A stretch of 64,000 bases of DNA from Mycolicibacterium litorale. GTDB lineage: Bacteria; Actinomycetota; Actinomycetes; Mycobacteriales; Mycobacteriaceae. Of this stretch, positions 16,999 through 25,618 are shown piece by piece. Both the position numbers and the translations under genes were made by a program. Every line of letters starts with the position of its first letter. Positions within the stretch are counted from its first letter, which is position 1. Below the pieces are notes generated by a model. It had not been told where the DNA came from, searched no databases, and was given only the letters and a program-made list of their open reading frames with translations. The stretch is from positions 2,790,001-2,854,000 of the forward strand of contig NZ_AP022586.1 in NCBI RefSeq assembly GCF_010731695.1. The letters are read 5' to 3'.

Positions 16999-17834
16999 TG
17001 CGGGCCCAGCGAGTGGTCGACGCTGCCTACCGGATGCGTCACCACGCCCTCAACATGGGTGAGGCCCAGGGCCAGGGCTATGTCGGTCAGGCTCTGGGAG
17101 CCGCCGACATGCTCGCCACCGTCTATGTCGATCAGCTCAACTACCGCGCCGACGACCCGCACTGGGAGGGCCGCGACCGGTTTCTGCTGTCGACCGGGCA
17201 CTACGCCATCGGCCTCTACGCGGCCCTGGCCGAAGCCGGCATCATCGACGTCGAGGAACTGGAGAGCTACGGATCCGACGACTCCCGGCTGCCCATGTCC
17301 GGAATGGCCAGCTACACACCGGGAATGGAGATCTCGGGCGGATCGCTGGGCCACGGCCTGACGGTGGCGGTCGGGATGGCCCTGGGGTTACGCCACCAGG
17401 GGTCACCGGCGCGGGTGATCAACTTCCTTTCCGACGGCGAACTCGACGAGGGTTCGACCTGGGAGGCCGCGATGGGTGCCGCGCACCACCGGCTGGGCAA
17501 CCTGATCGCCATGGTCGACATCAACGCGCTGCAGGCCGACGGCCCCACCGCGGGCGTGCTTCGCACCGAACCCGTCGTCGACAAATGGGCGGCGTGCGGC
17601 TGGGACGCCGCCCGCATCGACGGCAACGACGTCGAGCAGTTGCTCGACGCCTTCGACCGCATCGGCGACTCCGGAGGCGACCGCCCGTCGGTCATCCTGT
17701 GCGACACCAGGATCGGACGCGGCGTACCGCTGCTGGAGAACAGAGAAAAAGCGCACTTCATGCGCATCGACGCTGACGAATGGCAGATCTGCCGCGATCA
17801 GCTGACCGAAGGTTTCCGAGGAGTATCCGCATGA
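16998..17834 (+). CDS. Transketolase, N-terminal (thiamine-diphosphate) subunit
   Basis: A 278-residue protein equal to the N-terminal third of transketolase, the part that binds thiamine diphosphate and magnesium. It shows the DRFLLSTGHYAIGLY and SGGSLGHGL motifs and the ThDP-binding GDGELxEG-type stretch, here SDGELDEGSTWEA, with the downstream Asn of DINALQADG. Split transketolases of this type act in special pentose, apiose or sulfosugar pathways rather than in the general pentose phosphate route. Its stop overlaps the start of the second subunit (ATGA at 17831-17834), which fits a 1:1 complex. Confidence 0.9.
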   Translation: MRAQRVVDAAYRMRHHALNMGEAQGQGYVGQALGAADMLATVYVDQLNYRADDPHWEGRDRFLLSTGHYAIGLYAALAEAGIIDVEELESYGSDDSRLPMSGMASYTPGMEISGGSLGHGLTVAVGMALGLRHQGSPARVINFLSDGELDEGSTWEAAMGAAHHRLGNLIAMVDINALQADGPTAGVLRTEPVVDKWAACGWDAARIDGNDVEQLLDAFDRIGDSGGDRPSVILCDTRIGRGVPLLENREKAHFMRIDADEWQICRDQLTEGFRGVSA

Positions 17835-18820
17835 CATCCGTTGCGCCACAGAAGCTCAAGACCTCGGCGATGATCGCCTCGTTCGCCGACCCGGGCCAGA
17901 AGACCGCGCCGGCACCGTTCGGTCATGCGCTGGTCCGCGCCGCCCAGGAGAACGACAGGATCGTCGGTCTGACAGCCGATCTGGGCAAGTACACCGATAT
18001 GCACATCTTCGCCAAGGCGTTCCCGGAGCGGTTCTTCCAGATGGGGATGGCCGAGCAGCTGCTGTACGGCGCGGCGGCGGGAATGGCCGAGACCGGCCTG
18101 GTGCCGTTCGCGTCGACCTACTCGGTGTTCGCCGCCCGCCGCGCGTACGACTTCATCTGCCTCGACATCGCCGAACCGAACCTCAACGTCAACGTCGTTG
18201 GCGGATTGCCCGGCCTCACCACCGGATACGGTCCGTCGCACCAGGCGACCGAGGACATCGCGATCTTCCGGGGGATGCCGAACCTGACGATCGTCGACCC
18301 CTGCGATTCGGTCGACATCGAACAAGCCGTCCCCCAATTGGCAGAACACCCCGGCCCGACCTATCTGCGGTTGCTGCGCGGCAACGTGCCGACGGTGCTC
18401 GACGAGTACGACTACCGCTTCGAACTCGGGAAGGCCAAAGTCCTGCGCGACGGCACCGACGTGGTGCTGATCTCCTCGGGTCTGATGACGATGCGGGCAC
18501 TGCAGGCGGCGGAACGGCTGGCGAATGACAACGTCGACGTCGCCGTGGTGCACACCCCGACAATCAAACCGTTCGACACCGAAACCGTTCTGGCGCAGGT
18601 CGACACCGACCGTCTGGTGCTGACGTGCGAGAACCACACCGTGGTCGGCGGGCTGTTCGAGACGGTCGCGTCGGCGGCGGTACGGCGTGGAATCGGCAAG
18701 CAGGTCACCCCGGTGGCACTGCCCGACGAGTTCTTGGCGGCCGGCGCGCTGCCGACGCTGCACGATCGCTACGGCCTGTCGACGGCGCAGATCATCGCCA
18801 CCGTGCGCGCCCGGCTGTAG
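17831..18820 (+). CDS. Transketolase, C-terminal subunit
   Basis: A 329-residue protein carrying the pyrimidine-binding and C-terminal domains of transketolase. The catalytic Glu that protonates the ThDP pyrimidine is in FFQMGMAEQLLYG (about residue 78), and GLTTGYGPSHQATEDIAIFR is typical of the family. Together with the preceding gene it should transfer a two-carbon ketol unit. The donor is unknown: apulose-4-phosphate and sulfofructose transketolases are the known analogues with this split architecture. The GntR gene follows after 44 bases containing a GntR-like operator. Confidence 0.9.
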   Translation: MTSVAPQKLKTSAMIASFADPGQKTAPAPFGHALVRAAQENDRIVGLTADLGKYTDMHIFAKAFPERFFQMGMAEQLLYGAAAGMAETGLVPFASTYSVFAARRAYDFICLDIAEPNLNVNVVGGLPGLTTGYGPSHQATEDIAIFRGMPNLTIVDPCDSVDIEQAVPQLAEHPGPTYLRLLRGNVPTVLDEYDYRFELGKAKVLRDGTDVVLISSGLMTMRALQAAERLANDNVDVAVVHTPTIKPFDTETVLAQVDTDRLVLTCENHTVVGGLFETVASAAVRRGIGKQVTPVALPDEFLAAGALPTLHDRYGLSTAQIIATVRARL

Positions 18821-18827
18821 ACTCAGA

Positions 18828-18851
18828 TGTCGACAGCTGAATGTTGACAGT
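18828..18851. promoter_or_regulatory. GntR-type operator D, upstream of the regulator gene
   Basis: TGTCGACAG and TGTTGACAG lie in tandem just before the GntR gene (start 18865). Both match the core seen at 15499-15608, so the regulator probably controls itself as well as the two catabolic operons. Confidence 0.65.
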
Positions 18852-18864
18852 CAGGGAGCACCTC

Positions 18865-19527
18865 ATGTCCGTCGATGGGACGTCGCTGCTGCGTCTGGAG
18901 AAGACCAGTCTGCGCGAGCAGGCGCTCACGGCGTTGCGGCGGGCCATCACCACCGGACAGTTGACCCCCGGAACCCACCTGGTGGAGACCGACCTGTCCG
19001 AGGCGCTGCAGATCAGCCGCGGCACCCTGCGGGAGGCGATGCGCCAACTCCAGCAGGAGGGCCTCATCTCGGCCGGTGCGCGCGGGCGGCTCTCGGTGCG
19101 TCACCTCGACGCCAAGGAGATCAGGGACATCTTCGAGGTCCGCGCCGCGCTGGAGTCGGTGGCGGCCAGGACCCTGGCGTCCCGACCCGACCGGACCGAG
19201 GCGGTCGCCGCCCTGCGGCACGCCGTCGAGGAGATGGACCGGTGGGCCGCCTCCAACCTCGAGGACCGAATCGAGGCCGATCTGCGGTTCCACCGAACCA
19301 TGTGCCACCTGTCGGGGAACGAGACGCTGCTGCACTCGTGGTCATCGCTGGAGGGCAGCATCCGGATGTCGATCATGTTCGCCGGTGTCGACCGCGCGCT
19401 CAAGAACATGGACGCCAGAAGGCATCTGGCGATCGTCGAGGCGATCGAAGCCGGTGACGGCGACACCGCGGCGGCCACCGTTCGCGAACACATGGCCGGC
19501 GCGGCGTCTGTCCTGATCGGCGCCTGA
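18865..19527 (+). CDS. GntR family regulator, FCD subfamily
   Basis: A 220-residue regulator. An N-terminal winged helix (about residues 12-75, LREQALTALRRAITTGQLTPG ... SRGTLREAMRQLQQEGL) is followed by an FCD all-helical effector domain (about 85-210). The domain has the metal-binding pattern Asp/His (ADLRFHRTMCHLSGN) and a later His (ARRHLAIVEAI, TVREHMAG). FCD proteins usually sense sugar acids or other carboxylates of the pathway they control. AGGGAG precedes the ATG at 18865; a reading frame from 18841 would start inside the operator. It closes the sugar-type catabolic cluster. Confidence 0.9.
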   Translation: MSVDGTSLLRLEKTSLREQALTALRRAITTGQLTPGTHLVETDLSEALQISRGTLREAMRQLQQEGLISAGARGRLSVRHLDAKEIRDIFEVRAALESVAARTLASRPDRTEAVAALRHAVEEMDRWAASNLEDRIEADLRFHRTMCHLSGNETLLHSWSSLEGSIRMSIMFAGVDRALKNMDARRHLAIVEAIEAGDGDTAAATVREHMAGAASVLIGA

Positions 19528-19536
19528 GCAGCGGGC

Positions 19537-20367
19537 CTAACCGCGGTACTGTTCGACCATCGCGGCGAATTCGTCGAGTTTCTTCAGCGATTCGTCGAGC
19601 GGCCGAGTGGGCAGCAGTAATGCCAGCTGCTCGAATCCGAGATCCTCGGCGGCCCGCCAGTAATCCGGCTTCGCCGGTGTGCCGAACATGGCCAGCGGGA
19701 CATCGTGGCCGGCGCCGTCGCGCAGCTGCCCGATGCGCTTGGTCAGCTGCTCGGTGGGAAGCGGATTGGAGATCCACCCGGCGCCGTGCCGGATGACGCG
19801 TTTGACGGTGGCATCGGAGTTCCCGCCGATGTAGATGGGCGGGTGCGGCTTCTGCACCGGTTTCGGACGGCTGTACGAGGGCGCGAAATCGACGTACTTG
19901 CCGTGGTACTCGGCCGGTTCGTCGGTCCACAGGGCCTTGATCGCCTCGATGCGTTCGTCGAGCAGTGCACCGCGGGTCTTCGGATCGGTGCCGTGATGGC
20001 GCAGCTCCTCGATGTTCCAGCCGGCGCCGACCCCGAACACGAACCGGCCCCCGGAGATCAGGTCGATGCTCGCCGCCTCCTTGGCGGTGATGATCGGGTC
20101 TCGCTGGATGAGCAGCGCAATACCGGTGAACAGTTCGATCTGCGAGGTCACCGCGGCCGCAGCGGCCAGCGTGACGAACGGGTCGAGCGTGCGGTAGTAG
20201 ACCGACGGCAGGTCACCGCCCTCGGGGTAGGGCGACTCACGGCTGGCCGGAATGTGGGTGTGCTCGGCGATGACGAGGGAGGCGAAGCCCCGCTCCTCGA
20301 CCGCCCGCGCGAGCGAGACCGGGTCGATGCTGTCGTCGTTGACGAAGGTCGAGATCCCGAACTTCAT
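19537..20367 (-). CDS. LLM-class F420-dependent oxidoreductase
   Basis: A 276-residue luciferase-like monooxygenase-fold protein. The mycobacterial F420 signatures are visible: MKFGISTFVNDDSIDPVSLA at the start, FASLVIAEHTHIPASRES, SGGRFVFGVGAGWNIEEL (about residues 100-118) and PVQKPHPPIYIGGNSDATVKR (about 172-192). Such enzymes use F420 or FMN for oxidoreductions on diverse, mostly unknown substrates. Its start overlaps the stop of the hypothetical gene at 20364 (ATGA), suggesting joint expression. It is convergent with the GntR gene. Confidence 0.88.
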   Translation of the reverse strand: MKFGISTFVNDDSIDPVSLARAVEERGFASLVIAEHTHIPASRESPYPEGGDLPSVYYRTLDPFVTLAAAAAVTSQIELFTGIALLIQRDPIITAKEAASIDLISGGRFVFGVGAGWNIEELRHHGTDPKTRGALLDERIEAIKALWTDEPAEYHGKYVDFAPSYSRPKPVQKPHPPIYIGGNSDATVKRVIRHGAGWISNPLPTEQLTKRIGQLRDGAGHDVPLAMFGTPAKPDYWRAAEDLGFEQLALLLPTRPLDESLKKLDEFAAMVEQYRG

Positions 20368-21179
20368 GCGTCGTCTCCTTTCGCCGAGTCCATCGGCACC
20401 GGATACCCGTTTCCACCGCCCGCAGGCATCAGCTGCGCCAGCCACTGCACGAGCGCGCGGCACGCAGGCCACGTGTCCGAGTCGCGCACCGCCAGCAGCG
20501 AGAGCGGATTGTCGAGCGCCTGGCGTAACCCGGCCCGGGCGTTGGAGACGTCGACCTCGGCGAAGGACACGTCGGGGTCGGTGTTGTTCGCTTGTGCGAC
20601 GGCGAGAACGGCATCGATCGAGTCGGGGACGAAGAACGCGTCGCCGACTCGCGGCGACTCCGAGTGGTCGATGTACACCACGCACGTCATCTCCTGCCCG
20701 TCGGTGAACCGGGCGCCGACGAGCAGTTCGTGGCCCTCGCCGAGTCCGAACGTCATCCGCACCGCACGATGAACGGTGGTGCGGTTCAGGTCGGCCAGCC
20801 AGTCCGGCAGGGAGTCTTGACGTTCGTCGGCCGCCCGCCGGCACTGCGCGCGCAGCCCGTTGTCCTCGATCAGCATGTCCCCGAGCACGGCCAGCAGCGC
20901 CGTCGTCTCCGCACCCTGCAGGTCGATGAGGGCGGCGACCAGTTCGCCGGTCGTCGGCGGTTGCTCCTCGGAAGGCTGCAACGGCTGGGCGGTGGTACCC
21001 AGGATCAGAGTGCTGACCAGGTTGAGGATCTTCAGCGGGTGGCCACCGTCGAGCGCCTGCCCCACCTCGCCGATCAGCGACACCTCTTCCGCGGTGTCGG
21101 GCGGTTGCGCGCGCGACTGCCTGCGTTTGGCGTCGCGCCGAGCCTGTTTGGCATCCCTGCGCCTGCGTCCGTCGGCCAT
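20364..21179 (-). CDS. Conserved mycobacterial hypothetical protein
   Basis: I do not recognise a named family. The 271-residue protein begins with a strongly basic tail (about residues 3-24, Arg/Lys/Ala-rich), then a helical part and a mixed alpha/beta C-terminal half. The latter includes VHRAVRMTFGLGEGHELLVG and EMTCVVYIDHSESPRVGDAFFVP, which could be a small ligand-binding or regulatory fold. There is no signal peptide or membrane segment. It is translationally coupled to the LLM oxidoreductase, so a role with that enzyme is possible. The ATG at 21179 starts the conserved basic tail. Confidence 0.7.
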   Translation of the reverse strand: MADGRRRRDAKQARRDAKRRQSRAQPPDTAEEVSLIGEVGQALDGGHPLKILNLVSTLILGTTAQPLQPSEEQPPTTGELVAALIDLQGAETTALLAVLGDMLIEDNGLRAQCRRAADERQDSLPDWLADLNRTTVHRAVRMTFGLGEGHELLVGARFTDGQEMTCVVYIDHSESPRVGDAFFVPDSIDAVLAVAQANNTDPDVSFAEVDVSNARAGLRQALDNPLSLLAVRDSDTWPACRALVQWLAQLMPAGGGNGYPVPMDSAKGDDA

Positions 21180-21240
21180 GGCCGAACCGTACTCGGACGC
21201 GCGGACGGCTCGCGCGCGGCGGATCCGGGATGATCGTCGC

Positions 21241-21859
21241 GTGAACGTCACGCTCTGGACGGTCGTGCTGATCGAGTTCGCCGGCCTCGTCACGCTCGGC
21301 ATCTTGCTGCTCCGGTCGCGGCGGGCGCTGGCGCAGAGCCGCCGCCGGGAACTCACACGGCGCAGGGCGAGCGACGAACCGCGCCCACCGCGGCGGCGCA
21401 AACCGATGGGCATCGCACCGCGACTGGGTGAAGCTCCTGGATCGACATGAGCAGCTGATCCGGCGGCACGTCGCCGACCACAGGGGCTTCGTCGTCAAGA
21501 ACCAGGGCGACGGTTTCATGATCGCGTTCCCGGATCCCGCGGGAGCTGTTCGGTGCTGTATCGCGGTGCAGCAGGCGCTCGGTGCCGACGGTGGCGGGTC
21601 AGACGGCATCCGCGTGCGGATGGGCGCGCACGTCGGCACGTCGGTCCGGCGGGGCGACGATCTGTTCGGGCTCGACGTCGCGATGGCGGCCCGGGTGGCC
21701 GATCTCGCCAACGGCGGCGAGATCCTCGTCAGCGATGCGCTGCGCCTGGCGATCGGCGACGCCGACGACTTCGGCTTCGGTGCGCCGCGCGCCGTCGATC
21801 TGAAGGGCGTGCCGGAGACGCAGACGGTGCATGCCGTCGAATTTTCCGATGTGCGTTGA
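21241..21859 (+). pseudogene. Membrane-anchored adenylyl cyclase, disrupted by an internal deletion
   Basis: The first part (GTG at 21241) encodes one membrane segment (LWTVVLIEFAGLVTLGILLL) and an Arg-rich linker ending KPMGIAPR, as in mycobacterial single-pass class III cyclases. That frame stops at 21450. The cyclase homology resumes one frame over, near 21418, with RDWVKLLDRHEQL and continues to 21859 (KNQGDGFMIAFPDPAGAVRC, then GLDVAMAARVADLANGGEILVS). Missing in between is the linker plus the first strand of the catalytic domain, with the first metal-binding Asp (normally in a FxDIxGST motif). The loss is not a multiple of three. The gene should be non-functional. Confidence 0.75.
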
Positions 21860-21863
21860 GGTT

Positions 21864-23501
21864 TCAGTCTCCCGCGGCCACCAGCGAGCGCAGCCGCACC
21901 TCGGGAAAATCCCGCTCGACGTTCTCGAGGCGCCACTTGGTGGTGAACACCGCGATGACGGCGCCGTCGGTACGGGTGAACACCTCGACCGAGGCCTGCT
22001 TGCCCAGCAGTTCGGCGTCGTCCGGGTCGGCGACGCGCGCGACCGTGTAGGGCAGGGGTTCGAGCGAGATGGGCGCGTTGAACTCGCCGGCCATGCGGTG
22101 GCTGGCCACCTCGAACTGCATGGGCCCGACGGCGGCGAACACCGGAGCCTGGTCGCCGCGCCGGTCCGAGCGCAGCACCTGGATCACGCCTTCCTGGTCC
22201 AACTGCTCGATCCCTTTACGAAACTGCTTGTGCTTACTCGGGTCGGATCCGCGCGCGACGGCGAAGTGTTCCGGCGAGAAGGTCGGGATCGGCGGGTACT
22301 GCACCGGGACGTCGCGGTACAGGGTGTCCCCCGGGCGCAGCGCGGCAGCGTTGGCGAGTCCGATGACGTCGCCCGGCCATGCGGTGTCCAGCGTGGAGCG
22401 CTGCTGGCCGAAGACCGACTGCGCGTACTTGGTCACGAACGGTTTGCCGGTGGCGGCGTGGGTGAGGACCTCGCCGCGCTCGAAGGTGCCCGAGCAGACC
22501 CGGGCGTAGGCGATGCGGTCGCGGTGCGCGGAGTCCATACCCGCCTGCACCTTGAACACGAACGCACTGAACGGCGCGGTGGGTTCGCGGCGGTTGCCGT
22601 CGACGTCGAGCTGGCCGCGCGGCGGCGGCGCGAGTTGGGCCAGCACATCGAGGAGCTGGTTGACACCGAAATTGAGGATGGCCGAGGTGAACAGGACCGG
22701 CGTGGACGTACAGCGGAGGAACGAGTCGCGGTCGAAGTCGGCGCCGTCGGCGCTCAACAGTTCGGACTCTTCCACCGCGGTGTCCCAGTCGTCGCCCGCG
22801 GCGTCGTGGGCGTTCGCGGCGTCGATGTGCTCCTCAGGGGCGGCGGTGGCACCGCCTGCGGTGCGGGTGTACTTGATGTATTTACCGGTACGCCGGTCAA
22901 GCACACCTTTGAAGTCCCCGGCGATGCCCACCGGCCAGGTCAACGGGGTGGTCTGCAGCTGGATGCGCTCGTGGATCTCGTCCATCAACTCCAGCGCGTG
23001 GCGACCCGGCCGGTCCCATTTGTTGACCACCGTGATGATCGGGATGCCCCGATGGCGGCAGACCTGGAAGAGTTTGAGCGTCTGCGGTTCCAGACCCTTC
23101 GCGGCGTCGATGAGCATCACCGCGCAGTCGACGGCGGTCAGCACGCGGTACGTGTCTTCGGAGAAGTCGGCGTGGCCGGGGGTGTCGAGCAGGTTGATGA
23201 TGCAGGTGTCCCCACCCTGGGTGCGATACGGGAACTGCAGCGCCGTGGAGGTGATGGAGATACCGCGGGCCTTCTCCATCTCCATCCAGTCCGACACCGT
23301 GGCGCGCCGGCCCGCCTTGCCGTGGATGGCGCCCGCCTCGGTGATCGCCTTGGCATGGAGCACCAGGGCCTCGGTCAGCGTGGACTTCCCGGCGTCGGGA
23401 TGGCTGATCACGGCGAAGGTCCTGCGGCGGCGAGCTTCGGAGGAGATGCGGTCTGCCTGTGGCCCGGTGGCCGTCGACACACCTGAGGCGGTATCGGTCA
23501 T
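21864..23501 (-). CDS. prfC: Peptide chain release factor 3
   Basis: A 545-residue translational GTPase that removes RF1/RF2 from the ribosome after peptide release. The G motifs are ISHPDAGKST (G1, about residues 28-37), ARGISITSTALQF (G2), LLDTPGHADFSEDT (G3) and NKWDRPGR (G4), followed by domain 2 and the RF3-specific C-terminal domain (DPSKHKQFRKGIEQLDQEGVIQVL, FEVASHRMAGEFNAP). The ATG at 23501 has GGAG at a normal distance; the frame is open further upstream without homology. Length and motifs are normal for RF3. Confidence 0.95.
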   Translation of the reverse strand: MTDTASGVSTATGPQADRISSEARRRRTFAVISHPDAGKSTLTEALVLHAKAITEAGAIHGKAGRRATVSDWMEMEKARGISITSTALQFPYRTQGGDTCIINLLDTPGHADFSEDTYRVLTAVDCAVMLIDAAKGLEPQTLKLFQVCRHRGIPIITVVNKWDRPGRHALELMDEIHERIQLQTTPLTWPVGIAGDFKGVLDRRTGKYIKYTRTAGGATAAPEEHIDAANAHDAAGDDWDTAVEESELLSADGADFDRDSFLRCTSTPVLFTSAILNFGVNQLLDVLAQLAPPPRGQLDVDGNRREPTAPFSAFVFKVQAGMDSAHRDRIAYARVCSGTFERGEVLTHAATGKPFVTKYAQSVFGQQRSTLDTAWPGDVIGLANAAALRPGDTLYRDVPVQYPPIPTFSPEHFAVARGSDPSKHKQFRKGIEQLDQEGVIQVLRSDRRGDQAPVFAAVGPMQFEVASHRMAGEFNAPISLEPLPYTVARVADPDDAELLGKQASVEVFTRTDGAVIAVFTTKWRLENVERDFPEVRLRSLVAAGD

Positions 23502-23676
23502 TGCGGCTCCGATTCTATTTGCCGCGGCGCTGAAACGATAATCGCGGCAATCCGGCGAACGAGTACCTGCTGGCGTGCCCAGCCCTTGGGTGCTGGCGCC
23601 GATGGCAGAGCCCATATCGAGAGCGATCCTTGGGCTGAGCGGCCCTGGCGGGCCGCAACGAAGGAGAAGCGTGACC

Positions 23677-23934
23677 ATGAAGACGCCGACCAACTACGTC
23701 GCAATCCTGGTTGTGGGGGCAGGTGCCGCCGCGATCGCACTTGCTCCCGTCGCCGCGGCGGCCCCCACCGGCCCCAGCTGCGTGAAACTGACCCGCTCAG
23801 CCACTCAGTGCGAGCCGATCGGCGATGCGCACCACCGGTCCATCCGACCGGAGACCAGCCGTGAGACGCAGCACCCTTTCGACGGCTCCTTCGGTCCGTT
23901 CGGCGTCATGCGCGACCACCGCGACCACCGCTGA
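23677..23934 (+). CDS. Small secreted hypothetical protein
   Basis: An 85-residue protein with a clear Sec signal peptide (MKTPTNYVAILVVGAGAAAI, then ALAPVAAAAP, cleavage expected near residue 28). The mature peptide is short, with two Cys residues (about 34 and 44) that could form a disulphide, and a His/Arg-rich tail. Small secreted proteins of this type are common in mycobacteria and mostly of unknown function. The ATG at 23677 is used; a GTG at 23671 has a ribosome site (AAGGAG) at shorter spacing and is also possible. It diverges from prfC. Confidence 0.72.
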   Translation: MKTPTNYVAILVVGAGAAAIALAPVAAAAPTGPSCVKLTRSATQCEPIGDAHHRSIRPETSRETQHPFDGSFGPFGVMRDHRDHR

Positions 23935-23948
23935 GCCCGGTTGCGACC

Positions 23949-25559
23949 CTATGGCGGTTGCGGCGTGCGCTCGTCGAACGGAATCCTCGCGACCAACGTT
24001 GTTCCGCAACCTGACCGGCTGCAGATGTCCAGCCGGCCACCGACGGCCTCGACACGGTCCTTGAGCCCGATCAGTCCGGAACCACCGCCGACGGCGGCGC
24101 CGCCGATTCCGTCGTCGGTGATCGTCAGCTGCAGTTCGTCACCCGTGTCGGCGGCGCTGACCGTCACCTGCGATGCGTGGGCGTGTTTCGCGGCGTTCGT
24201 CAGCGCCTCCGCCACGACGTAGTACGCCGCGACCTCCACATGCTGGGGCAACCTCGCGTGAACGTCCAGGTCGAGCGTCACGGGCACGGGTGAGCGGCGG
24301 CCCAGTGCCTTGATGGCCGGACCGAGTCCGCCCCTGGAGAGGATGGCCGGGTGTATCCCCCGGGAGAGCTCCCGAAGGATCTCCGCGATCTCGGTGAGCC
24401 CGGAGATCACCTGGGAGATCTGGTCGTTGAGCGCCGGCTGGTCAGGGGGTACGGACGCCTGGACACCGCGCAGTTGCAGTCCGAGTGACACGACGCGCTG
24501 CTGCGCACCGTCGTGGAGGTCGCGTTCGAATTGACGCCGGGCCTGATCGGCGGCGGTGACGATCCGGGCGCGCGACGCGGTGAGTTCGGCGCGCGTTTCG
24601 GCGTTGGCGATGGCTGTGGCGACGAGATCGGCGAAGTCGCCGATCCGCTGTTCGGTTCCGGCCGGAAGTGGTTCGCACAGCGCTGATCCCACGATCACCG
24701 CGCCCCACACCCTGCCGTCGACGATGATCGGTGCCCCCACCGCGGACCGCAGCCCGAGTCGTCTCACGCGTTCAGCGGTCGATCCGGCTGCATCGTCGAG
24801 ACAGTCGATCCGAGCGGGTCGGCCCTCCCGCCGGATGAGGGCCGCGACGTTGTCGCCCTCCAGCGAAAGGTGTTCTCCCTGCAGCATCATCGGGTTGCCG
24901 CGTTCGTCGCGGCTACCGACCACGACCGTGGCGCCGCCGGGCGTATAGCGCAACAGGACGGCGTTGTGGATCCCCAGACCTCGGGACAGTTCGGCGACGG
25001 CCGCCGGGTATACCTCGGCGGGTGCCACGCCGCGGGCGACGAGCGTCGCCACACGGCGCAGCGCAGACTGCTGCTCGGCGAGCGCACCGGCGAGTGACGC
25101 CGCGACCTCGGCCTCGCGACGGCGCTGTTCGGCTTCGCTGGCTCGCAGCCGGGCGTGCCTGCCGAGCAGGTTGGCCGACAACGCGACCGGCAGGAACACC
25201 AGGACCGCGACGAAGTCCTGGATTCCCTCGGCGACGACGGAGCCACCCTGCTCGGTGTGGAAGTAGAAGTACACCACCGCGCTGACCAGCGACGTCGCGA
25301 CCGACAACGCGAGACCCCAGCCGGCGGACACCACCAGCACCCCGAGCAGGAACAGTGCCCCGTAGGCGTGCACCGACGACATCTGCTTGAGCCAGTAGAC
25401 CAGAAGCGTCTCGACGGCGATGAAACCCGCGGCGACCACGATGCCCACGGCGATCGGCGCCGGTGTCGGCCGCAGGACCAGGCTCAGCGGTCCTTGCCGG
25501 GACGCCGAGGCTGGTGACACCGCCGGATGCGGTGCCGCCGGGTTCTGCGGAGTGTGCAC
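23949..25559 (-). CDS. NarL-type sensor histidine kinase with DUF4118 and GAF domains
   Basis: A 536-residue kinase. Four hydrophobic segments (about residues 38-140, the DUF4118/KdpD-like membrane domain) are followed by a short coiled coil, a GAF domain (about 165-315), a HisKA_3 dimerisation domain with the phospho-accepting His in RDLHDGAQQR (about residue 349), and an HATPase domain with NAAKHAHA and TDDGIGG (about 440-530). These kinases pair with NarL/LuxR-type response regulators. None is encoded nearby, so it is an orphan here. The start is a GTG at 25559. The GAF domain could bind a ligand such as a nucleotide or haem, but this cannot be decided. Confidence 0.88.
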   Translation of the reverse strand: MHTPQNPAAPHPAVSPASASRQGPLSLVLRPTPAPIAVGIVVAAGFIAVETLLVYWLKQMSSVHAYGALFLLGVLVVSAGWGLALSVATSLVSAVVYFYFHTEQGGSVVAEGIQDFVAVLVFLPVALSANLLGRHARLRASEAEQRRREAEVAASLAGALAEQQSALRRVATLVARGVAPAEVYPAAVAELSRGLGIHNAVLLRYTPGGATVVVGSRDERGNPMMLQGEHLSLEGDNVAALIRREGRPARIDCLDDAAGSTAERVRRLGLRSAVGAPIIVDGRVWGAVIVGSALCEPLPAGTEQRIGDFADLVATAIANAETRAELTASRARIVTAADQARRQFERDLHDGAQQRVVSLGLQLRGVQASVPPDQPALNDQISQVISGLTEIAEILRELSRGIHPAILSRGGLGPAIKALGRRSPVPVTLDLDVHARLPQHVEVAAYYVVAEALTNAAKHAHASQVTVSAADTGDELQLTITDDGIGGAAVGGGSGLIGLKDRVEAVGGRLDICSRSGCGTTLVARIPFDERTPQPP

Positions 25560-25618
25560 AAGTCGACCTCGCCTTCACGCGGTCAAACGCACCGTCGACG
25601 CCGGAAAGTCCCGGTGTG

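Noticed and set aside
21831..23486. 551-codon plus-strand frame opposite prfC
   Set aside because: Shadow of release factor 3; no motif in the translation.
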